NCBI GenBank assembly: GCA_046296195.1
Contig: JBKBLR010000017.1
Location: 1 to 51,992, forward strand
Direction of reading: 5' to 3'
From: Amphiplicatus sp046296195
GTDB taxonomy: Bacteria; Pseudomonadota; Alphaproteobacteria; Caulobacterales; Parvularculaceae
Length of the DNA stretch: 51,992 nucleotides
Below, one piece after another: positions 23,806 to 32,981 of this stretch (position 1 is its first letter; the number at the start of each line of letters is the position of its first letter). The notes beneath the pieces are model-generated. The model made no database searches, was not told the DNA's origin, and was given only the letters and a program-made list of their open reading frames with translations. Made by a program: the position numbers and the translations under genes.

Positions 23806-26277
23806 ATGTCCATCGCCAGACGTCCGCGCGCCGGGGCTGCGAAGTCAGCGCTGCTCGCCACCTCAATCCTGACCGCCGCGGCGGGCGCGGGCGCGCCGGC
23901 GATGGCGCAGGTCGACGAGATCATCGTCACCACGCAGCGACGCACCGAAAACCTGCAGGACGTGCCGATTTCGATCATCGCGCTCGGCACGAAGCGGCTT
24001 GAAGAGCTCGAGGTCGCAGCCTTCGACGACTACGCGAAATTCATCCCCAGCCTGTCCTTCCAGTCGACCGGGCCGAACACCACGACCGTCTATTTCCGCG
24101 GCGTCGTGTCGGGCGGCGACGGCAACCATTCCGCCTCGCTGCCCTCGGTGGGCGTCTATCTCGACGAACAGCCGGTGACGACGATCCTCGGCTTCCTGCC
24201 GATGCACATCTACGACATCGAGCGGGTCGAGGGCATCGCGGGCCCGCAAGGCACGCTCTACGGCGCCTCGGCGCAGTCGGGCGTCTTGCGCATCATCACC
24301 AACAAGCCCGACCCGAGCGGCTTCGCGGCGGGCTACAATCTCGAAGTGAACGCGGTCGAGCACGGCGAGATCGGCTATCAGTTCGAGGGCTATCTCAACC
24401 AGCCGATTTCCGACAACGCCGCGGTGCGCCTCGTCGGCTATTACAAGCGCGAGGCAGGCTATATCGACAACGTGCTCGATTCCCGCACCTTCCCGGGCAC
24501 CGTCGATCCGGATGCGGGCGGCATCAACCCCATCACCGGCACGCCCCTGATCCCGATCACAAAGAACAACGCCGCGCTCGTTGAAGACGATTTCAACGAC
24601 ATCGACACCTATGGCGGTCGCGTGGCGCTCAAGGTCGATCTCAGCGAGAACTGGGCGGCGACGCTGTCGGCGCTCGGCCAGAAATCCGAGGCGAAGGGCG
24701 TCAACGTGTTCGACCCCGACCTTGGGGATCTAAATGTCGCCCGCTTCGAGCCGGAGTTCAACACCGACAAGTTCGTGCAGGCCGCGCTGACGGTCGAGGG
24801 CAAGGTCGGCGATTTCGATCTCGTCGTCGCGAGCTCCTATCTGCGCCGGCAGATCGATTCCAACTCCGACTACACGGATTACGCCTATTACTATGATGCG
24901 CTCTACCAGTCGTTCGGGCCGGCCTATAATTTCGCGGCCTATTTCTACGACAACGCGCTCAACAACATCGACCCGACGCAGTTCTATCAAGGCGATGACG
25001 GCTACGGGAAATATTCGAACGAGGTGCGCCTGTCTGACACCGACGGGCACCTGCGCTGGGTGGTCGGCTTCTTCCAGAACCGGCAGCGTCACAACATCCT
25101 GCAGCGCTATGTCATCCGCAACCTCAATGACGGGCTCGAGGTGCCCGGCTGGGCCGACACGATCTGGCTGACCAAGCAGCAGCGGATCGACCGCGACCTC
25201 GCGCTGTTCACCGAGATCGAGTTCGACCTCACCGACCGTCTCACCTTCATCGGCGGCGTCAGGGGCTACCGCTATGACAACTCGCTCGTCGGATTTAACG
25301 GCTACGGCGCTGGGTTCTCATCCACAACGGGCGAGGCGGCGTGCTTCGCAGCCCCCATCATTCCGGACACGCCGTGCACCAATCTCGACAGCCGGATCAA
25401 GAACACCGGCGAGACCCACAAGCTCTCGCTGACTTACGATCTAGCCGATTCGAAGATGATCTATGCGACCTATTCAACCGGCTTCCGGCCCGGCGGCGCC
25501 AACCGGCGCACGCCGCTGCCGCCTTATCTCGAGGACAAGCTCATCAACTACGAGGCCGGCTTCAAGACGGCCTGGGCCGACAACACGTTCGTGCTGAACG
25601 GCGCCGCGTTCTATCAGAAGTGGAACGACTTCCAGTTCCCGATCCTCGGCCTCAACGGCCTCACCGAGATCCAGAACGCCGCCTCGGCGCGGATCTACGG
25701 GTTTGAAGCCGACATGACCTGGGCGCCGACCGACCGCTTCACGCTGAACGGCGCGATGTCGGTCATCGACGCCGAGCTCAGCGAGAATTTCTGTGGGTTC
25801 AACGTCAACGGCAGCCCGTTCACGGACTGCCCGGCGCCGGTCGACGATCCCTTGACGCTCGGCGACGAAACCGCGCCGCCGGAAGCGCCGAAGGGAACGC
25901 CGCTGCCGGTCGTGCCGAAGTTCAAGGGCACGCTGACGGCGCGCTACGAGTTCCCGGTCGGCGCCCTTACCGGCCACCTTCAGGGCTCGGTCTCCGGCCA
26001 GACGACCGCGCCGTCGAACCTTCTCGTCGTCGACCAGTCGATCATCGGCGACCAGGAGGGCTTCGTCCTCGTCGACTTCTCGTTCGGCGTCCGCCGCGAC
26101 AACTGGCGCCTCGTCGGCTTCATCAACAACGCCTTCGACGAGCGGCCGGACCTCCTCAGCTTCGTCGCCTGCGCCATCAGCACCTGCGGCATCACCGGCC
26201 CCGGCGGCGGCAGCGGCATCTATCAGGGCACGGCGCAGCCGCGCACCTTCGGCCTGCGCTTCGGCCACGACTTCTGA
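23806..26277 (+). CDS. TonB-dependent outer-membrane receptor
   Basis: 823 residues from ATG 23806, with GGGAGGG 5 nt upstream. A signal peptide ends near AMAQ. VDEIIVTTQRR resembles the TonB box, followed by a plug domain (LQDVPISIIALG, IERVEGIAGPQGTLYGASAQSG) and a ~650-residue beta barrel with a C-terminal aromatic strand (PRTFGLRFGHDF). The style matches the receptors that are abundant in Caulobacterales and Sphingomonadales and import small organic ligands or metal chelates. It heads a run of catabolic genes 73 bp upstream of the amidohydrolase. The ligand is not predictable. Confidence 0.92.
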   Translation: MSIARRPRAGAAKSALLATSILTAAAGAGAPAMAQVDEIIVTTQRRTENLQDVPISIIALGTKRLEELEVAAFDDYAKFIPSLSFQSTGPNTTTVYFRGVVSGGDGNHSASLPSVGVYLDEQPVTTILGFLPMHIYDIERVEGIAGPQGTLYGASAQSGVLRIITNKPDPSGFAAGYNLEVNAVEHGEIGYQFEGYLNQPISDNAAVRLVGYYKREAGYIDNVLDSRTFPGTVDPDAGGINPITGTPLIPITKNNAALVEDDFNDIDTYGGRVALKVDLSENWAATLSALGQKSEAKGVNVFDPDLGDLNVARFEPEFNTDKFVQAALTVEGKVGDFDLVVASSYLRRQIDSNSDYTDYAYYYDALYQSFGPAYNFAAYFYDNALNNIDPTQFYQGDDGYGKYSNEVRLSDTDGHLRWVVGFFQNRQRHNILQRYVIRNLNDGLEVPGWADTIWLTKQQRIDRDLALFTEIEFDLTDRLTFIGGVRGYRYDNSLVGFNGYGAGFSSTTGEAACFAAPIIPDTPCTNLDSRIKNTGETHKLSLTYDLADSKMIYATYSTGFRPGGANRRTPLPPYLEDKLINYEAGFKTAWADNTFVLNGAAFYQKWNDFQFPILGLNGLTEIQNAASARIYGFEADMTWAPTDRFTLNGAMSVIDAELSENFCGFNVNGSPFTDCPAPVDDPLTLGDETAPPEAPKGTPLPVVPKFKGTLTARYEFPVGALTGHLQGSVSGQTTAPSNLLVVDQSIIGDQEGFVLVDFSFGVRRDNWRLVGFINNAFDERPDLLSFVACAISTCGITGPGGGSGIYQGTAQPRTFGLRFGHDF

Positions 26278-26349
26278 CGGCGCGGTCAGCGCTGTTGAAT
26301 TGGGGGCGGAACGGGGCGACCCTTCCGCCCGTTTTCGTTGGAGCCGACC

Positions 26350-27627
26350 ATGAACCGTCCGTTCGCCGCCGGCCTCGCCGCCCTTCTGGCGCTCGCCGGC
26401 GCCGCGCAGGCGGAAACCCTTTATGTCCGCGCCGGCCGCCTGATCGACGTCGAACGCTCTCGCGTCCTCACCGACCAGATGATCCGCATCGAGAACGATC
26501 GCATCGCCGCCGTGACCGCGTGGTCGGCGCCGCCGGCGGGCGCGCGCCTCATCGACTGGTCGGGCAAGACCGTGCTGCCGGGCCTCATCGACATGCACAC
26601 CCATCTCCTCGGCGACATTCAAGGGGCCGGGCTCGCCGATCCCCTCGTCTATACCGAGGCCGAGGACGCGCTCCTCGGGGCGGCGCACGCGCGCGCGACG
26701 CTGCGCGCCGGCTTCACGAGCGTGCGCGATGTCGGCGTCTGGCGCGCTTTCACCGATGTCGCGCTGCGCGATGCGATCAAAGCGGGATTGGTGGAGGGCC
26801 CGCGCATGGCCGTCGCGGGCGGCTATTTCACCATCCCCGAGGGCGGGGGAACGCTGACGGGCCTTGCCCCTGACGTGCGCGTCCCCGAAGCGTTCACAAG
26901 GGGAATCGTGAATGGAGCAGACGATGCGCGCGCCAAAGCGCGGCTCTTCCTCCAGAACCGCGTCGATTTCATCAAGATGATCGCAACGGGCGCCGTCCTC
27001 ACCGTCGGCACCGAGCCAGGACGGCAGGAGCTTTCCGAGGAGGAGATGCGCGCGATCGTCGAGGAAGCGCGCCGCTACGGGAAGAAAGTCGCCGCCCACG
27101 CCCATGGCGCCGACGGCGCCAAGGCCGCCATCCGCGCCGGCGTCCAGTCGATCGAGCACGGATCGATCCTCGACGACGACGCGCTCGCGATGATGAAGAA
27201 ACGCGGCGTGTTCCTCGTCGCCGACATCTACAATGGCGATTATATCGGCGCGATCGGCGTGCGCGACCGCTGGCCCGAAGAGACGCTGCGCAAAAATCGC
27301 GAAACGACCGACGCCCAGCGCGCCGTGTTCCGCAAAGCGGTCCGGATGGGAGTCAGGATCGCCTATGGCACCGACGCCGGCGTCTTCCCGCATGGCGACA
27401 ATGCGAAACAGCTTCCCTATATGGTGACCTACGGCATGACGCCGATGCAGGCGATCCGCTCCGCGACGATCGAGGCGGCGGAGCTTCTCGGCTCAAGGAA
27501 CGACGTCGGCTCGATTGCGCCGGGCAGATATGCGGACATGATCGCCGTCGATGGCGATCCGCTCGCCGACGTCGCGGTCCTGACAGGCGACAAGACGGTG
27601 ATGAAGGGCGGCGTCCTTGTCGACTGA
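26350..27627 (+). CDS. Secreted metal-dependent amidohydrolase
   Basis: 425 residues from ATG 26350; GGAG six bases upstream supports this start over the TTG at 26338. Signal peptide 1-22 (AGAAQA). Amidohydrolase TIM-barrel ligands: H83-x-H85 (DMHTH), Lys in FIKMIATGAV, His in VAAHAHG and SIEHGS, Asp in YGTDAGVFP. C-terminal GSIAPGRYADMIAVDGDPL closes the barrel's flanking domain. Closest in style to Xaa-Pro dipeptidase/imidazolonepropionase-like enzymes that hydrolyse C-N bonds in the periplasm. The coupled TonB receptor may deliver its substrate. Overlaps the next gene by 11 bp. Confidence 0.88.
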   Translation: MNRPFAAGLAALLALAGAAQAETLYVRAGRLIDVERSRVLTDQMIRIENDRIAAVTAWSAPPAGARLIDWSGKTVLPGLIDMHTHLLGDIQGAGLADPLVYTEAEDALLGAAHARATLRAGFTSVRDVGVWRAFTDVALRDAIKAGLVEGPRMAVAGGYFTIPEGGGTLTGLAPDVRVPEAFTRGIVNGADDARAKARLFLQNRVDFIKMIATGAVLTVGTEPGRQELSEEEMRAIVEEARRYGKKVAAHAHGADGAKAAIRAGVQSIEHGSILDDDALAMMKKRGVFLVADIYNGDYIGAIGVRDRWPEETLRKNRETTDAQRAVFRKAVRMGVRIAYGTDAGVFPHGDNAKQLPYMVTYGMTPMQAIRSATIEAAELLGSRNDVGSIAPGRYADMIAVDGDPLADVAVLTGDKTVMKGGVLVD

Positions 27628-29224
27628 TCCTTACGACGTCATCGTCATCGGCGGCGGGCATAACGGGCTTGTCTGCGCCTTTTATCTCGCCCGCGCCGGG
27701 AGGAGGGTTCTCGTCCTCGAGCGGCGCGAAATCGTCGGCGGCGCGGCGGTGACGGAGGAGTTTCATCCCGGCTTCCGCAACTCGGTCGCGAGCTACGCCG
27801 TCAGCCTGCTGTCGCCGAAGATTATCACGGAGATGGACCTTGCGCGCCACGGCCTTCGGGTCGTCATCCGCCCGATGGCCTATTTCGCGCCGTCGCCGGA
27901 CGGGCGCCATCTTCTCCTCGGCCGCGACAAGACCGAGAACCATGCCGCGCTCTCAAGGCTCTCCCCGAAAGACGCCGCCGCCTACGATCCGTATAATGAC
28001 AGGCTCGACCGTCTCGTTGATCTCCTGCGCGCGATGCTGGGGAAAACGCCGCCCAACGCCGGCGGGGGCCTTCGCGACATTCTCGCCGCCGCAGCGCTCG
28101 GCAATGATGTGAGGAAGCTGGGTCTTGAAGGCCAGCGCGATCTCCTCGACTTCTTCGCCAAGAGCGCCGGCGACATACTCGACGCGACCTTCGAGAACGA
28201 TCTCATCAAGGGCGCCTTGGGCTTCGACGCGATCACCGGCTTTTATGGAAGCCCCTACACGCCGGGCTCGGCCTATGTGCTGCTGCATCACGTCTTCGGC
28301 GAGGTGAACGGCGTCAAGGGCGCCTGGGGCCACGCGATCGGCGGCATGGGCGCGATCACTGAGGCGATGGCGAAGGCCGCGCGGGAAGCGGGCGCCGACA
28401 TCCGCGTCAACGCCGCCGTCAGCGGCGTGATCCTTGAACGCGGCGCGGCGCGCGGCGTCGTGCTGGCGACGGGCGAGAAAATCGTCAGCCGCGCCGTCGC
28501 GTCGAACATCCATCCACGCCTGTTGTTCGGCGGGCTCGTGCCCGAAGGGGCGTTGCCCGCCGACTTCATGCGCCGCGTCAAAGGCTGGAAATCGGGTTCC
28601 GGCGTCCTGCGCATGAATGTCGCGTTGTCGGAGCCGCCGAACTTCACGGCGCTGCCCTCCTCCGGCGTCGCGCGTCATCACACAGCCTCGATGCTGATCG
28701 CGCCCTCGCTCACCTGGCTCGATACAGCGTATACGGACGCACACCGTCATGGGTGGTCGCGCGCGCCGGCGATCGAGATGCACCTGCCGAGCGCCTATGA
28801 CGAGACGCTCGCGCCGAAGGGCGCGCATGTCGCGAGCCTCTTCTGCCAGTATTTCGCGCCTTCCCTGCCCGCGGGCGCGTCATGGGACGAGGCGCGCGAG
28901 GCCGCCGCCGACGCGATCATCGACACGGTGACGGCGTTCGCGCCGAACTTCCGGTCCTCGATCATCGCGCGCATGGTCCTCACCCCGCTCGACCTCGAGC
29001 GAAAGCTCGCGCTCATCGGCGGCGATATCTTTCACGGTCAGTTGGGGCTCGACCAGCTCTTCAGCGCGCGGCCCGTGCTCGGCCATGGCGATTATCGCAG
29101 CCCCGTCCCCGGTCTTTACATGTGCGGATCGGCGACCCATCCCGGCGGCGGCGTCACCGGCTGGCCCGGCCATAACGCGGCGCGGGAACTTTTGCGCGAC
29201 TGGCCGCGGCTCGCGCGCGGTTGA
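27617..29224 (+). CDS. FAD-dependent oxidoreductase, phytoene desaturase-like
   Basis: 535 residues, TTG start (STDPYDVIVIGGG) within the end of the amidohydrolase gene. The dinucleotide-binding motif is VIVIGGGHNGLVCAFYLARAG, followed by LVLERREIVGGAA. The C-terminal GLYMCGSATHPGGGVTGWPG is the conserved FAD-contacting motif of the phytoene desaturase/CrtO-like superfamily. There are no other carotenoid genes nearby, and the neighbours are catabolic, so a dehydrogenase of an imported compound is as likely as a carotenoid enzyme. Confidence 0.85.
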   Translation: MSTDPYDVIVIGGGHNGLVCAFYLARAGRRVLVLERREIVGGAAVTEEFHPGFRNSVASYAVSLLSPKIITEMDLARHGLRVVIRPMAYFAPSPDGRHLLLGRDKTENHAALSRLSPKDAAAYDPYNDRLDRLVDLLRAMLGKTPPNAGGGLRDILAAAALGNDVRKLGLEGQRDLLDFFAKSAGDILDATFENDLIKGALGFDAITGFYGSPYTPGSAYVLLHHVFGEVNGVKGAWGHAIGGMGAITEAMAKAAREAGADIRVNAAVSGVILERGAARGVVLATGEKIVSRAVASNIHPRLLFGGLVPEGALPADFMRRVKGWKSGSGVLRMNVALSEPPNFTALPSSGVARHHTASMLIAPSLTWLDTAYTDAHRHGWSRAPAIEMHLPSAYDETLAPKGAHVASLFCQYFAPSLPAGASWDEAREAAADAIIDTVTAFAPNFRSSIIARMVLTPLDLERKLALIGGDIFHGQLGLDQLFSARPVLGHGDYRSPVPGLYMCGSATHPGGGVTGWPGHNAARELLRDWPRLARG

Positions 29225-29266
29225 CCGGGCTTTCGTTGATCCGCTCGAACGGGCTATGATGGGCCG

Positions 29267-30448
29267 ATGTTAACCGCCGCGCGCCCCGCTCCGAAACTCG
29301 TCGCCGACAGCGCCTCCTCAAGCCTGCCGGCGTGGACCTATTCCGACCCCGCCTTCATGGCGCTCGAACGCGAGAAGGTGTTCCTGCCCGCCTGGCATCT
29401 CGTCTGCCATGAAAGCGACATCCCGGCCGTCGGCGACTATGCGACATTTAAGATGTTCGGCGAGATCGCCTTCGCCGTGCGCGGCAAGGACGGCGCGATC
29501 CGCGCCTTTCACAATGTCTGCCGCCACCGCGCCGCGCGGCTCGTCGACGGCCATCAGGGCAATTGCGGGCGCTCGGTTGTCTGCCCTTATCACGCCTGGA
29601 CTTACCAGCTCGACGGGCGCCTTTCCGGCGTGCCCTTCATCGAGCAGTATGAGAATTTCGACAAATCCGAACACGGACTTACCCCGGTCGAATGCGGCTC
29701 CTTCGGGGGGTTCGTCTTCATCCGCTTCCGGTCCGGCGGCCCGGCGCTGAAAGACTACATGGCGCCGATCGCCGATGAGATGGCGCTCTACCGGACCGCC
29801 GGAATGAAACCGCTGCGGAAAATCGGCGAGCGCCTGCGCGAAGTGAACTGGAAGAACGCGACCGACAATTACTGCGACGCTCTGCACATTCCGGTCGCGC
29901 ATTGGGGATTGAACGACCTCATCGGCCCGACCTACCGGCTGACCATCGACCGGGGCGTCTTCAAGATTTTCGGCGACCTTGAACGCGGGCGCGGGCCTTC
30001 GCGCTCCAACGAAGCCTACAAGCAGCTCCTGCCGCGCGTCGATCATCTGCCCGAAGAGCGCCAGCGCCAATGGACCTATTGGAAGCTCTGGCCGAGCCTG
30101 ATGTTCGACGTCTATCCCGATCAGGTCGATTTCATGCAGTTCATCCCGCTCACCCCGACGAGCTGCCTCCTGCGCGAGAGCGCCTACGCCCTCCCCGATG
30201 CGCGGCGCGAGATGAAGGCGGCTCGCTATCTCAACATCCGCATCAATCGCGACGTCAACCGCGAGGACAAGGATCTCATCGAGCGCGTGCAGGCGGGCAT
30301 GGGCTCGTCGAGCTTTTCAACCGGCCCCCTTGGCCGCGAGGAAATCTGCCTTCGTCATTTCGCCGAAGAGATGCGCAAGACGATCCCGCTCGCGCGAAGC
30401 CCGGAGCGCCCGCCGCAAGCGGCCATCGACGCCGCCCTCGGCCTTTAA
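29267..30448 (+). CDS. Rieske-type ring-hydroxylating oxygenase, alpha subunit
   Basis: 393 residues. Rieske [2Fe-2S] ligands C85-x-H87 (CRHRAARLV) and C106-x2-H109 (CPYHAWTY) are present. The mononuclear iron site begins in NWKNATDNYCDALHIPVAH (H207, H212). No beta subunit, ferredoxin or reductase gene is next to it; such single-gene oxygenases often use distant electron carriers. Starting 42 bp after the FAD oxidoreductase, it probably acts on the same pathway. The family hydroxylates or demethylates aromatic and quaternary-amine substrates, and the substrate here is unknown. Confidence 0.9.
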   Translation: MLTAARPAPKLVADSASSSLPAWTYSDPAFMALEREKVFLPAWHLVCHESDIPAVGDYATFKMFGEIAFAVRGKDGAIRAFHNVCRHRAARLVDGHQGNCGRSVVCPYHAWTYQLDGRLSGVPFIEQYENFDKSEHGLTPVECGSFGGFVFIRFRSGGPALKDYMAPIADEMALYRTAGMKPLRKIGERLREVNWKNATDNYCDALHIPVAHWGLNDLIGPTYRLTIDRGVFKIFGDLERGRGPSRSNEAYKQLLPRVDHLPEERQRQWTYWKLWPSLMFDVYPDQVDFMQFIPLTPTSCLLRESAYALPDARREMKAARYLNIRINRDVNREDKDLIERVQAGMGSSSFSTGPLGREEICLRHFAEEMRKTIPLARSPERPPQAAIDAALGL

Positions 30449-31136
30449 CGCGCGCGCCGCGTCCCGCCGCCAGCCTCGCACCGCGCCGTCGCCCCGGGGC
30501 CGAGGGCCATATCGCTCCGTGTACGGCAGGTTGCCATATGGACCCCCGGATCGCCTCCGGCGTCCGGGGTGAGGGCGGCGGCCCGGACGGCGGACAAGGC
30601 CCGCAGGAAGTCCGGGGCCGCTCCGCTCACGAAATATCGTTAACCATCTATTCTGTTGATTTCATTCGAAAACAAAAATCCGTCCCACCCCCTCCGGCAG
30701 GCTTTATGATGCGGTCGTTGCGTCATGAGTGAGAGGAATGCGCGAGGAGACGATCAAGGGCGGCAGCGGACGCGGGATGTGCGCGGACGGCGGAAAGGAT
30801 TCCGCTTTGCAGCGCTTGGGACCGCCGGCGGAAAAGCCGCGCGCCCTCCGCGCCTTCCGAACTTTCCGGATTTTCCGGATTTTCCGGAAGGACGCCCTTT
30901 GCGGGCGCCCCGGCGGGGCGCCCGCGTCCGCGCACCGCCGCCGGACTCTCCGAACCTTACGGATTTTCCGGATCATGCGCGCAGCGATCAACGCCGGTGC
31001 TGTCGTCGCGGCTAGCCGAATCGGCGCGCCGCTGTTCCTGCGCGGCGAAGCGATGCAAGGGCGCGACGAGCCGCCTCGCCTTCGCCGCCGCAACGGGATA
31101 GTCAGGCTTCCTGCCGGAAATCGCACAACGGGATTT
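30449..31136. other. 688-bp intergenic region with nonamer repeats and hairpin
   Basis: No convincing gene is present: frames that stay open are arginine-rich or periodic and lack ribosome-binding sites. The region holds tandem TTTTCCGGA-type nonamers at 30861-30890, a related set at ~30943-30973, and between them a perfect hairpin (30901-30925). The DUF885 promoter should lie toward its right end. Confidence 0.6.
30861..30973. repeat. Nonamer (TTTTCCGGA) repeats flanking a GC hairpin
   Basis: Three near-perfect 9-bp units (CTTTCCGGA, TTTTCCGGA, TTTTCCGGA) at 30862-30890 and degenerate units at 30943-30973 flank a hairpin with 11-bp arms GCGGGCGCCCC / GGGGCGCCCGC and a three-base loop. There is no T-run, so a simple terminator is not indicated. 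Confidence 0.65.
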
Positions 31137-32981
31137 ATGCGCCGCTCGCTCGAGGCCTTTCTCGCCGCCACGACGATCCTGTCCGCCTTCGCCGCGCCCG
31201 CCGCGTTCGCACAAGGCGCCCCCGCCGCCGAGGCGACGGCGCAGACCGAAGACCAGCGCCTCGCCGCTTTTTTTGAAGAAATCTTTCAGCGCAACCTCAA
31301 GAACAGCCCGCTCTTCCAGTCGCAGCTCGGGATCAAGGGACCCGACTACGGCAAATGGGACGACTTCTCCGACGAAGAGGCCGTGCGCCAGAACGAGGAG
31401 ACGAAGGCGGACCTTGCGCGCCTGCGCGCCGAGTTCGACGTCGCGAATCTCTCCGAGCAGTCGCGGGTCAGCTACAAGATCTTCGAATATCTCGGCGAGC
31501 GCTCGCTGCGCGGCTTTCCCTGGCGGTTCCACGGCTACGCCTTTTCAACCCAGCAGAACCCCGTCACGTTCCCTGCGACCTTCCTTCAGAACATCCACCG
31601 CGTCGACGATGTCTCGGACGCCGAGGCTTATGTCTCGCGTCTCAACGGGCTCGGGCGCGCGATGGACCAGTTCATCGCCAGCATGGAGATTGCGGCGGGT
31701 AAAGGCATCGTGCCGACATCCTTTTCCTTCGACCCGGTTCTCACCGACGCCCGCAACGTCATCAAGGGCGCGCCCTATGATCAGTCCGGCGCCGACAGCG
31801 CCATCTGGGCGGATTTCAAGGGCAAGGTCGAAAAGCTGAAGGCCTCGCCGGAGGTCAAGAAGAAGCTGCTCGCCAACGGTGAAAAGGCGCTGACCGGCGT
31901 CGTGCGGCCGAGCATCGAAAGGTTCATCGCCAAGGTCGAATCCTTGCGCGCGAAATCAGTCGGACCGAACGGCGTCTGGGCGCTTCCCGACGGCGAAGCC
32001 TATTACAAATCGCAGATCGACTTCTGGACGAGCGAGAAGGATCTCTCCGCCGACGCGATCCACAAGCTCGGCCTTGCCGAGGTCAAGCGCATTCGCGGTG
32101 AGATGAAGAAGATCATGAAGGAAGTCGGCTTCAAGGGCGATCTTCCCGCCTTCTTCGAGCATTTGCGCACGGACCCGAACAATTTCTTTCCGGATACGGA
32201 GGAAGGCCGGCAGGCCTATCTCGACCAGTCGAAGGCCTATATCGACTCGATTTATGCGGATGTCGGGAAATACTTCAACATCCTGCCGAAAGCGCCGCTC
32301 GAAGTGCGCCGCGTCGAGACATGGCGCGAGGAGACCGCGCCGATCGCCTTCTACGACCAGCCGACGCCAGACGGCTCGCGTCCGGGCGTCTATTACGTCA
32401 ACCTGAAGAACATGGCGGAGAAGCAAAAGCACGAGATGGAGACGGTCGCCTATCACGAAGGCGCGCCGGGGCACCATTTCCAGATCGCCATCCAGCAGGA
32501 GCTCGAAGGCGTCCCGACTTTCCAGAAGTTCGCGTTCTTCGGCGCCTATATCGAAGGCTGGGGGCTTTACGCCGAGCGCCTTGCCAAGGAGGAGGGCCGC
32601 TTCACCGATCCGATGCAGGATTTCGGCCGGCTGCAGAACGAGATGCTGCGCGCCGCCCGCCTCGTCGTCGACACCGGCGCCCATTCGAAGAAGTGGACGC
32701 GCGAGCAGATGATCAAATACATGCTCGACAACAATCCGATGACCGAGGCTGAGGCGACGAAGGAGGTCGAGCGCTATATCGACAATCCTGCGCAGGCGCT
32801 CTCCTACAAGGTCGGGATGATCAAGATCCTCACCCTGCGCGACAAGGCGAAGAAGGCGCTGGGCGCGAAATTCGACATCCGCGATTTCCACGACACGGTC
32901 CTGAAGAACGGCGCCGTGCCGCTGCCGATTCTCGAGGAACTCGTTGACTCCTACATCGCGGCGAAAAAGAACGCCGCCTAA
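31137..32981 (+). CDS. DUF885 family secreted metallopeptidase-like protein
   Basis: 614 residues from ATG 31137 (MRRSLEAFLAATT); the frame is open far upstream, but only from this point does it look like a protein, with a signal peptide ending near AFAQG. The family signature is AYHEGAPGHHFQIAIQ (HExxPGHH, probable zinc site), followed by GWGLYAERLAKEEG and the closing VGMIKILTLRDKAK. DUF885 proteins are predicted periplasmic zinc peptidases related to M32 carboxypeptidases. Length is normal. Beside a TonB receptor and amidohydrolase it may help degrade imported peptides. It ends tail-to-tail with the deacetylase gene (4-bp overlap). Confidence 0.87.
   Translation: MRRSLEAFLAATTILSAFAAPAAFAQGAPAAEATAQTEDQRLAAFFEEIFQRNLKNSPLFQSQLGIKGPDYGKWDDFSDEEAVRQNEETKADLARLRAEFDVANLSEQSRVSYKIFEYLGERSLRGFPWRFHGYAFSTQQNPVTFPATFLQNIHRVDDVSDAEAYVSRLNGLGRAMDQFIASMEIAAGKGIVPTSFSFDPVLTDARNVIKGAPYDQSGADSAIWADFKGKVEKLKASPEVKKKLLANGEKALTGVVRPSIERFIAKVESLRAKSVGPNGVWALPDGEAYYKSQIDFWTSEKDLSADAIHKLGLAEVKRIRGEMKKIMKEVGFKGDLPAFFEHLRTDPNNFFPDTEEGRQAYLDQSKAYIDSIYADVGKYFNILPKAPLEVRRVETWREETAPIAFYDQPTPDGSRPGVYYVNLKNMAEKQKHEMETVAYHEGAPGHHFQIAIQQELEGVPTFQKFAFFGAYIEGWGLYAERLAKEEGRFTDPMQDFGRLQNEMLRAARLVVDTGAHSKKWTREQMIKYMLDNNPMTEAEATKEVERYIDNPAQALSYKVGMIKILTLRDKAKKALGAKFDIRDFHDTVLKNGAVPLPILEELVDSYIAAKKNAA

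Noticed and set aside
25474..27393. 639-residue minus-strand frame
   Set aside because: Spans parts of the TonB receptor and amidohydrolase in antisense; no domain recognisable.
30729..31136. Upstream extension (136 residues) of the DUF885 frame through the nonamer repeats
   Set aside because: It would bury the signal peptide; the repeat-encoded residues (RTFRIFRIFRK) look non-protein.
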